Of a stretch of 15,251 nucleotides of DNA, positions 1 through 5,815 are shown in pieces (positions within the stretch are counted from its first letter, which is position 1; each line of letters opens with the position of its first letter). The notes under the pieces were generated by a model. That model was not told the DNA's origin, did not search any database, and saw only the letters and a list, made by a program, of their open reading frames with translations. Location: NCBI GenBank assembly GCA_003454415.1, contig DMKG01000185.1:1242-16492 (forward strand). Reading direction: 5' to 3'. This DNA comes from Alphaproteobacteria bacterium. GTDB taxonomy: Bacteria > Pseudomonadota > Alphaproteobacteria > UBA11222. The position numbers and the translations under genes were made by a program.

Positions 1-855
1 AATATCGCCGCTGTCATGGTGACCGCCAATCTGCCGCCTTTCGCAGCTCAGGGGACCAATCTGGATGTAGCGATCAGCGCTATGGGCGACGCCTCCAGCC
101 TGCGTGGCGGAATTCTGCTTGTCACGCCGCTGATGGGCGCGGACGGAGAAGTCTATGCCGTTGCGCAGGGGCCAGTGACCGTAGGCGGTTTTTCGGGCGG
201 CGGCCAGGGGTCCAAAGTAACCAAAGGCGTGCCCACAAATGGCAAGATCGCCAATGGCGCCATCGTCGAACGCAGCATTGAATTCGAACTGGCTTCCATG
301 AACGAGATAAAGCTTTCCCTGCGCAACCCCGATTTCACCACCTCCCAGCGGATCGCCGGCGCGATCAATGGCCGCATGGGAGGAGCCATGGCCGCCTCCA
401 TTGATCCGTCCACGGTCAATCTGAAAGTCCCTGCGAATTATCCTGGGGGCGTGGTGGCGCTCATCACCGCCATCGAACAATTGCAGATTACTCCCGATCA
501 GCCGGCGACCGTGGTCATTGATGAAGCTTCCGGGATCATCGTGATGGGCAAGGATGTGCGTATCAATACGGTGGCGATCGCCCAGGGCAATCTGACGATA
601 CGGGTCACGGAAACGCCGCAGGTCAGCCAGCCCGCCCCGTTCTCTCAGGGGGGTACGACCCAGGTGGTTCCCCGCACTAATATCGAGATCGATCAGGGTG
701 AAGATAAAAAACTGGCGCTTCTGAAGGATGGCGTCAGCCTAGAAGATCTTGTGAACGGACTGAACGCCCTGGGGATCGGTCCCGCCGACATGATCTCCAT
801 CCTGCAGGCCATCAAGGCGGCGGGAGCCCTGCAAGCCGAAATTCAGGTGATGTAA
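1..855 (+). CDS. flgI: Flagellar P-ring protein FlgI (5' partial)
   Basis: FlgI subunits assemble into the periplasmic P ring around the flagellar rod in the peptidoglycan layer. The frame is open from base 1, so the gene begins upstream; 284 residues are visible against about 370 for the family, and the signal peptide and roughly the first 85 residues are missing. Typical FlgI blocks are readable: NLPPFAAQGTNLDV followed by SLRGGILLVTPL and YAVAQGPVTVGGF near the visible start, and ATVVIDEASGIIVMG then VRINTVAIAQGNLTIRV in the second half. The C-terminus, with LVNGLNALGIGPADMISILQ, is also characteristic. The stop codon shares one base with the flgJ start, so the two genes are very probably co-translated. 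Identification is secure. Confidence 0.97.
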   Translation, partial: NIAAVMVTANLPPFAAQGTNLDVAISAMGDASSLRGGILLVTPLMGADGEVYAVAQGPVTVGGFSGGGQGSKVTKGVPTNGKIANGAIVERSIEFELASMNEIKLSLRNPDFTTSQRIAGAINGRMGGAMAASIDPSTVNLKVPANYPGGVVALITAIEQLQITPDQPATVVIDEASGIIVMGKDVRINTVAIAQGNLTIRVTETPQVSQPAPFSQGGTTQVVPRTNIEIDQGEDKKLALLKDGVSLEDLVNGLNALGIGPADMISILQAIKAAGALQAEIQVM

Positions 856-1196
856 TGACGGACTCTCTAGCATTTCCCGTGAACGGGCTGAAACTCCAGC
901 TCCTGAAAGACGATCCGGCGCGTCTGGCCAGACGTCTCGATGCTCGTGTCGAGGGGCCTTCCGGACAAACCGAGGCCCGGCGCGTGGCGCAAAAGTTCGA
1001 GAACCTGTTTCTTTCCCAAATGCTCGAACATATGACCGCAGGAATTAAAACAAATGGCCCTTTCGGCGGCGGTCAAGGAGAGCAGGTATTCCGGTCTTTG
1101 CTGAATCAGGAATATGCGGGATCGATAGAAAAGCGCGGAGGCATCGGTCTTGCGGATGGTGTTTACAGACAGATTCTCAAACTGCAGCAGGTGTAA
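855..1196 (+). CDS. flgJ: Rod-binding protein FlgJ, single-domain type
   Basis: This 113-residue protein matches the N-terminal rod-binding domain of FlgJ, the periplasmic scaffold on which the flagellar rod is built. The readable core is VAQKFENLFLSQMLEHM (about residues 45-61), followed by FGGGQGEQVFRSLLNQEYA and a C-terminal RGGIGLADGVYRQ, all typical of the domain. The C-terminal muramidase domain found in enteric FlgJ is absent. That is normal in alphaproteobacteria, where a separate lytic enzyme opens the cell wall, so this is not a truncation. The ATG overlaps the flgI stop codon by one base, which indicates translational coupling, and the next gene starts 3 nt after the stop. There is no recognisable signal peptide, as is usual for FlgJ. 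Confidence 0.93.
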   Translation: MTDSLAFPVNGLKLQLLKDDPARLARRLDARVEGPSGQTEARRVAQKFENLFLSQMLEHMTAGIKTNGPFGGGQGEQVFRSLLNQEYAGSIEKRGGIGLADGVYRQILKLQQV

Positions 1197-1199
1197 ATC

Positions 1200-1736
1200 A
1201 TGTCACAATACGCCCTGACGGAAGACACGGCGCCGCTCACGCAAACGGATACCCCTTCGGACATGGGGGCCGCGGATCCGCTTGGCACAACCTCCATTTC
1301 CTCGCGCGTCGCAGCCATCCTCGCGCTTACCCAGCAGTTGACCGGGCTTCTGGCGAAGGAAATCGGGATGCTGAAAACGCGGCGCCCGTCAGCCCTGCGC
1401 GAGACCGAAACGGAAAAACGCCGGCTTTCCATGCTCTATGCCCAGGAGATGCGGGCCATACAGATGCGACCGGAACTTCTGGCAGGCGCAACCCCCGAGC
1501 AGAAAGCGCGCCTGCGCGAAGTGGCGGACGCATTCAAGGCGTGTCTTGCGGAACATATCCGCGCCCTGACACGATCGCGCGTTGTACGTGAGGCCATGAT
1601 CGTAGCGGTCGGCGAGGAACTGAATCGCCGGCGTCAGCCGCCTGCAAACTATCAGCGCAGTGGAAACGGCCCCGCCAAAGATGTAATCGCGAACAAACCC
1701 GCCGTTTCTGCAATTGCGGTCGACCGCTCCATTTGA
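1200..1736 (+). CDS. flbY: FlbY-like / FlgN-like flagellar protein
   Basis: This 178-residue soluble protein starts 3 nt after flgJ. An acidic, Thr/Pro-rich N-terminus of about 35 residues precedes a largely helical, charged region (about residues 35-145) with heptad-like spacing, including LTGLLAKEIGMLKTRRPSAL and KRRLSMLYAQEMRAI. This fits the FlgN/FlbY superfamily of flagellar proteins and matches the usual alphaproteobacterial position of flbY just after flgJ. FlgN members are cytosolic export chaperones for hook-associated proteins; whether FlbY does the same is inference. The C-terminal 35 residues look disordered. It is the last flagellar gene visible, followed by 57 bp before the cobP start. 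The assignment rests on gene order and helix pattern more than on any invariant motif. Confidence 0.75.
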   Translation: MSQYALTEDTAPLTQTDTPSDMGAADPLGTTSISSRVAAILALTQQLTGLLAKEIGMLKTRRPSALRETETEKRRLSMLYAQEMRAIQMRPELLAGATPEQKARLREVADAFKACLAEHIRALTRSRVVREAMIVAVGEELNRRRQPPANYQRSGNGPAKDVIANKPAVSAIAVDRSI

Positions 1737-1755
1737 GGCCTTCTTCCAGTTGCGC

Positions 1756-1790
1756 TCCCTCCCATGATAGACTTCCTCAAGCGGGAGGGA
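1756..1790 (+). promoter_or_regulatory. Inverted repeat covering the cobP Shine-Dalgarno
   Basis: TCCCTCCC at 1756-1763 is perfectly complementary to GGGAGGGA at 1783-1790, giving an 8-bp stem with a 19-nt loop. The 3' arm is the purine-rich ribosome binding site 3 nt before the GTG at 1794. In mRNA the folded stem would hide this site. No U-run follows, so it does not look like an intrinsic terminator for the flagellar operon. The repeat is directly visible; a regulatory role is inference. Confidence 0.5.
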
Positions 1791-1793
1791 ATC

Positions 1794-2339
1794 GTGTCTG
1801 TAACTGGCCTGCCAGCGAAACTGCATTTCATCCTGGGCGGCGCGCGTTCGGGAAAAAGCGCCCGTGCGCTGTCGCTGGCGGAAGCCGCCCTGACCGGGAA
1901 AGGTGAAACGCCTCATCTGACCTATATTGCGACTGCGGAAGCCGGCGATGCGGAGATGGCTGCGCGTATAAGGCGCCATCAGCTGGAACGCGGACCGCGA
2001 TGGCGCACGGCCGAAATCCCTCTGCATATCGCCACAGCCCTGCTGCAGGTAAAAGATCCGGATCAGGTCATCGTGATCGATTGCCTGACATTATGGCTGA
2101 GCAATCTCATGCACGCGCAAATGGATATCGGCGCCGCTACGGAAGAATTGCTTCACGCTCTGCAAACGTGTCCTTGCCCGGCCATTATCCTTTCCAACGA
2201 GGTCGGGCTTGGCGTCGTGCCGGACAATCCGGTAGCCCGGGAGTTTCGCGACCATTCAGGCCGCCTGCATCAGGCCATGGCGGCGCAGGCGGACTGCGTG
2301 GATTTCATGGCTGCGGGCTTGCATTTAAGGTTAAAATGA
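1794..2339 (+). CDS. cobP: Adenosylcobinamide kinase / adenosylcobinamide-phosphate guanylyltransferase
   Basis: CobP (CobU) phosphorylates adenosylcobinamide and then transfers GMP to it, late in vitamin B12 assembly or cobinamide salvage. Numbering from the GTG at 1794 (181 aa), the P-loop GGARSGKS is at residues 15-22. The histidine that carries GMP in this family should be His62, within RIRRHQLERGPRW. VIDCLTLWLSNLM is the Walker B-like region, and SNEVGLGVVPDNPVAREFRD is the conserved C-terminal block. I prefer GTG 1794 to the in-frame ATG at 1764, because GGGAGGGA sits just upstream of the GTG while the ATG has no ribosome binding site and would add ten non-conserved residues. No other cobalamin gene is in the window, so the gene stands alone between flagellar and lipid genes. 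Confidence 0.93.
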   Translation: MSVTGLPAKLHFILGGARSGKSARALSLAEAALTGKGETPHLTYIATAEAGDAEMAARIRRHQLERGPRWRTAEIPLHIATALLQVKDPDQVIVIDCLTLWLSNLMHAQMDIGAATEELLHALQTCPCPAIILSNEVGLGVVPDNPVAREFRDHSGRLHQAMAAQADCVDFMAAGLHLRLK

Positions 2340-2362
2340 GCGCATCACTATTTCTTGATCGC
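2340..2362 (+). other. Imperfect hairpin just after cobP
   Basis: Bases 2340-2347 pair with 2356-2362, forming a 7-bp stem with one bulged C at 2343 and an 8-nt loop. It begins one base after the cobP stop codon. There is no T-run after it, so termination is uncertain. It might act as an mRNA 3'-end structure. This is a weak call based on pairing alone. Confidence 0.25.
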
Positions 2363-2392
2363 TGACGGAGTCAAATGCCGCGTCCTGGCGCA

Positions 2393-2421
2393 TTGGCAAA
2401 ACAGGGGCGCGGCCCTACTTA
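2393..2421 (+). promoter_or_regulatory. Possible sigma-70-type promoter before the lipid cassette
   Basis: TTGGCA at 2393-2398 (five of six matches to the -35 consensus) is followed after 17 nt by TACTTA at 2416-2421, a weak -10. It lies in the only sizeable gap (130 bp, 2340-2469) upstream of the five-gene cassette, about 50 bp before its first start codon. I looked for the TGATC / TAAGA promoter type used by RpoE-ChrR-controlled relatives and did not find a properly spaced pair. Apart from this and the small hairpin, the gap holds nothing recognisable. Confidence 0.35.
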
Positions 2422-2469
2422 AGCTCTGCCGTCCAGGAATATGAGGGGCTGGCGGATTATCGGGGGTTC

Positions 2470-3762
2470 ATGCAGATTGGCATTATAGGTTCTGGTGTTT
2501 CCGGACTGGGCGCGGCCTGGCTGTTACACCGGAAACACGAGATAACGGTTTTTGAAGCCGAAGACAGGATCGGAGGCCACAGCAACACCATCGAGGTAAA
2601 TTACGATGGGATGCGCATTCCGGTTGATACCGGATTCATTGTTTATAATGAGGCGAATTATCCCAATCTGATGGCGCTGTTTAACTGTCTGGAAGTCGCC
2701 ACGGAGGCCAGCGACATGAGTTTCGCGCTCAGCAGCGGCGGGGGCGCCATCGAATGGGCAAGCGGAAATCTCGACAAGGTATTCGCCCAGAGACGCAATG
2801 TCTTCAGCCCGAAATTTCTGTCCACCATCAAGGAGATATGGCGGTTCAACAAGACCGCGCCGGCAGATCTTGCCAATGGGGTGATGCGTGGACGCACCCT
2901 GAAGGAATATCTGGATTTAGGGGGTTATTCACCCAGTTTCCGTTCGCATTACCTGTTCCCCATGGGGGGCGCGATCTGGTCCATGCCCAATGGAGGAATG
3001 CAGGAATTTCCGGCGGAAAGTTTTGTAAGCTTTTGCCACAACCACTCGCTCATGTCGCCCAGGCGGCCCCGCTGGCGCACGGTATCCGGGGGCAGCCGGG
3101 AATATGTCAAAAAACTGATTGCGCCGTTTTCTCATCGCATCCGAACGGGAGCGCCGGTGACGGGTGTCCACAGGGAAAAAGAAAAAATCTGTATACGGAG
3201 CGGTAAGGAGCAGAAGGATTATTTCGATCATGTGATCATTGCAGCGCATTCGGATCAGGCGCTGGCCATGCTTTCGGACGCGACAGCGCAGGAGCGCGAC
3301 GTTCTGGGGCGGATCCGTTATGCGCCGAATCTCGCCTATGTGCATCGCGATCCCGCGCTGATGCCGCGTCTGCGAAAAGTCTGGTCGAGCTGGAACTATA
3401 TCTCTGGGGCGGGCACAGGCCAGACCATGTCGGTCAGCTACTGGATGAACAGACTGCAGAATATTGATGCGGAAAAACCCCTTTTCATCACGCTGAATCC
3501 CATCCGCCCTCCCGCAGAGGAACTGACTTTCGCCGCCATCGCGTTCGATCATGTGCAATATGACATGCCTGGCCTTGACGCCCAGCGCCGGCTCAGTCAA
3601 ATACAGGGCGCGCGCAATATCTGGTTCTGCGGCGCCTGGACGGGACATGGTTTCCATGAAGATGGGTTATGTTCCGGTCTGGAAGTGGCCGAGCAGATCT
3701 CCGGTCTCGTCAGACCGTGGGCGCGGACGTCCTCATCACCCTTGCTGAAGGCGGCAGAATGA
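2470..3762 (+). CDS. FAD/NAD(P)-dependent oxidoreductase (amine-oxidase fold, COG2907-like)
   Basis: This is a 430-residue cytosolic flavoprotein with an N-terminal Rossmann motif (GSGVSG, residues 7-12) in IGIIGSGVSGLGAAWLL. An acidic ribose-binding strand ends in FEAEDRIGGHSNT (about 28-40). The C-terminal FAD-contact block FCGAWTGHGFHEDGLCSG (about 386-403) is the form typical of the predicted NAD/FAD-binding proteins grouped as COG2907. The exact reaction is not known to me. Relatives recur next to DUF1365 and CFA-synthase-like genes, which points to oxidation or desaturation of a fatty-acyl chain; this is inference. A GGGGG tract three bases before the ATG can serve as ribosome binding site. 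The stop overlaps the start of the DUF1365 gene (ATGA), so the pair is translationally coupled. It is the first gene of a five-gene run. Confidence 0.88.
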   Translation: MQIGIIGSGVSGLGAAWLLHRKHEITVFEAEDRIGGHSNTIEVNYDGMRIPVDTGFIVYNEANYPNLMALFNCLEVATEASDMSFALSSGGGAIEWASGNLDKVFAQRRNVFSPKFLSTIKEIWRFNKTAPADLANGVMRGRTLKEYLDLGGYSPSFRSHYLFPMGGAIWSMPNGGMQEFPAESFVSFCHNHSLMSPRRPRWRTVSGGSREYVKKLIAPFSHRIRTGAPVTGVHREKEKICIRSGKEQKDYFDHVIIAAHSDQALAMLSDATAQERDVLGRIRYAPNLAYVHRDPALMPRLRKVWSSWNYISGAGTGQTMSVSYWMNRLQNIDAEKPLFITLNPIRPPAEELTFAAIAFDHVQYDMPGLDAQRRLSQIQGARNIWFCGAWTGHGFHEDGLCSGLEVAEQISGLVRPWARTSSSPLLKAAE

Positions 3763-4532
3763 GCAGGGCGGCTACACCTCCCGTTCCCGCCCTCTATTTC
3801 GGCCATGTCATGCATTGCCGCCTGCGGCCTTTCCGCCATCGTTTTGTGTATCGTGTATTCTCGCTTTTCGCCGATATTGACAGTTTGGATCTGCTTTCCG
3901 CGTCTTCGCGCCTCTTCTCGCATAACCGTTTTAACCTGTTCAGTGTGATGGACAGGGATCACGGCGCCGCAGACGGTTCACCCATACGGCCATGGATTGA
4001 AGCGCAATTGGCGAAAGCCGGGCTTTCGTTACCTCATTGCAGACTTTACATACTCTGCTTTCCGCGCATGTTCGGATACGTATTCAATCCGTTAACGGTG
4101 TTTTTCTGTTATGACGCCGATGCAGAACTGCGCGCGCTCATATACGAGGTGCGCAACACCTTTGGGGAAAAACACCCCTATGTAGTGACGCTGGACAGGC
4201 GCCATAGTCCTGATACGCTTATCACCCACCAGCGGAACAAGGAATTTTACGTCTCCCCGTTTATAGAAATGAATATGCGCTACACATTCAGGCTCAGACT
4301 TCCCGGCAAAAAACTGTCTCTCATGATCCGTGAACACGCGCCCGAAGGGGAAGTACTGATCGCCACCCTTACCGGCGGCCAACAGCCCTTTAACGATCGG
4401 ATGTTGCTGAAAGCGCTTTTCCTATATCCTTTGATGAGTCTGAAAGTGATCGCAGCCATTCATTTCGAGGCTTGGCGATTGTGGCGTAAAGGTGCAAAAC
4501 TGGCAGGGAGACGCCCTGCTGCGGCGGAATAA
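3759..4532 (+). CDS. DUF1365 family protein
   Basis: This 257-residue protein belongs to DUF1365, a family with no established biochemical role. Family landmarks are present in order: HCRLRPFRHRFVYRVF (about 19-34), DRDHG (65-69), FPRMFGYVFNPLTVFFCYD (101-119), EVRNTFGEKHPY (130-141) and KEFYVSPF (161-168). The conserved His and Tyr residues suggest an enzyme or a ligand binder. A hydrophobic stretch near residues 225-240 may touch the membrane. I chose the ATG at 3759 because it overlaps the preceding stop as ATGA; an in-frame ATG at 3669 would overlap that gene by 94 nt and add 30 residues not seen in the family. The consistent position between the oxidoreductase and the Cfa-like gene suggests a shared lipid pathway. 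Confidence 0.9.
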   Translation: MSRAATPPVPALYFGHVMHCRLRPFRHRFVYRVFSLFADIDSLDLLSASSRLFSHNRFNLFSVMDRDHGAADGSPIRPWIEAQLAKAGLSLPHCRLYILCFPRMFGYVFNPLTVFFCYDADAELRALIYEVRNTFGEKHPYVVTLDRRHSPDTLITHQRNKEFYVSPFIEMNMRYTFRLRLPGKKLSLMIREHAPEGEVLIATLTGGQQPFNDRMLLKALFLYPLMSLKVIAAIHFEAWRLWRKGAKLAGRRPAAAE

Positions 4533-4546
4533 TCAAGGAGCCTTGC

Positions 4547-5815
4547 ATGACTGCACTGAATGCTGAGGTTATGTCCATTGAGAATGCGCCGGCCGGCGCC
4601 ATCCGGCTGACCGCAAAAGAGATCCTGCGTGTGCCCGGATTGAATGGCTGGATGCGCGCGGCGTTGGGCATCGTCTCCAAGATCGTTTACGGCACTCTGA
4701 TCATCGGTCTGCCGGATGGGCGTAAATTCCGCTTCGACGGCGAGACGCCAGGTCTGACTGGAATCATGCAGATACACGACAGGGGGTTTGCAAAAAAACT
4801 GCTGGTAGGCGGCGGAATCGGTTTTGCAGAGGCTTATCTGGACGAGCAATGGGACAGCCCCGATCTCGGCGCCTTACTGAGGGTCATCGCGCACAACAAC
4901 CAGTCCATTGGCGCCGCCGCAAAAGGCAGGAAGTGGTTCAATCTTATTGAATACATCAAACACTCGGTCTTTCAGCGTAACTCGCGCAGCGGCGCGCGCC
5001 GTAACATCGAGCACCATTATGATCTGGGCAATGAATTTTACGGGTTATGGCTCGACAAGAGCATGACCTATTCCTCCGCCAGGTTTGAAACTGGCGGGGA
5101 AAATCTGGAACAGGCGCAGAATAACAAATATCGCGCCATGGCGGAGCGCATTGGCCTTGAACCCCGGCATCATGTTCTGGAAATTGGCTGCGGCTGGGGC
5201 GGGTTCGCTGAATTCGCCGCCCGCGAATACGACTGCAGGGTGACCGCCATCACCATCAGCCAGGAACAGGCCGCGTATTGCCGGCAACGCTTCAGTGAAA
5301 ATGGTCTGAATGACAAGGTGGAAGTCCTGGTCAAGGACTACCGTGACGTGGAGGGAGAGTTCGACCGCATCGTCTCCATCGAAATGTTCGAAGCGGTGGG
5401 AGAAGCCTATTGGCCGCAATATTTCGGCAAGCTGCGCGACAGCCTGAAGCAGGGCGGTCTTGCGGGACTGCAGCTCATCACCATAGCCGAGCAGAATTTC
5501 CAGAATTACCGCCGCAGCGCGGATTTCATCCAGCGCTATATCTTTCCCGGCGGCATGCTGCCCAGTTTTAATGAGCTGGTGAATCAGATCACCAGCGCAA
5601 GATTGACTCTTCTCGAACACATGTCCTTTGGCGGCGATTATGCGAAAACCCTGCATCTTTGGTTTGAACGGTTCAACCGTCACTGGCCAGAGATCGAAAA
5701 GCTGGGTTTTGACAAGCGCTTCCGACGGATGTGGTCCTATTACCTCGCCTATTGCGAAGGCGGATTTGCATCCCAGAATACTGACGTGCTGCAAATGACG
5801 CTTGCACGCCAGTGA
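4547..5815 (+). CDS. cfa: CFA-synthase-like SAM-dependent fatty-acyl methyltransferase
   Basis: Enzymes of this family move a methyl group from S-adenosylmethionine onto the double bond of a phospholipid acyl chain. The protein has 422 residues (E. coli Cfa has 382). The N-terminal lipid-binding part leads into HHYDLGNEFYGLWLDKSMTY (about 156-175), and the SAM site IGCGWGG is at 213-219. A DYRD motif at 264-267, MFEAVG at 280-285 and YIFPGGMLPS at 331-340 follow. Unusually, the Cys139 equivalent is Ser177 (YSS instead of YSC), and there is no histidine where E. coli has His266 (LQLITIAE). Both residues bind bicarbonate in Cfa; the Glu239 and Tyr317 equivalents remain (Glu282, Tyr365). It may therefore make a methylated rather than a cyclopropane product. 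AAGGAG at 4535-4540 is a strong ribosome binding site. Confidence 0.93.
   Translation: MTALNAEVMSIENAPAGAIRLTAKEILRVPGLNGWMRAALGIVSKIVYGTLIIGLPDGRKFRFDGETPGLTGIMQIHDRGFAKKLLVGGGIGFAEAYLDEQWDSPDLGALLRVIAHNNQSIGAAAKGRKWFNLIEYIKHSVFQRNSRSGARRNIEHHYDLGNEFYGLWLDKSMTYSSARFETGGENLEQAQNNKYRAMAERIGLEPRHHVLEIGCGWGGFAEFAAREYDCRVTAITISQEQAAYCRQRFSENGLNDKVEVLVKDYRDVEGEFDRIVSIEMFEAVGEAYWPQYFGKLRDSLKQGGLAGLQLITIAEQNFQNYRRSADFIQRYIFPGGMLPSFNELVNQITSARLTLLEHMSFGGDYAKTLHLWFERFNRHWPEIEKLGFDKRFRRMWSYYLAYCEGGFASQNTDVLQMTLARQ

Noticed and set aside
1737..1793. Cobalamin riboswitch before cobP
   Set aside because: The gap is only 57 bp, far shorter than a cobalamin riboswitch, and no B12-box-like sequence is seen.
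1389..2027. 212-codon minus-strand frame opposite flbY and cobP
   Set aside because: Spans the boundary of two plus-strand genes, with Arg-rich translation and no recognisable domain.
2323..2335. TTAA pairs resembling a CtrA site at the end of cobP
   Set aside because: The two TTAA motifs are separated by 2 nt rather than the 7 nt of a full CtrA site, and lie inside the coding region.
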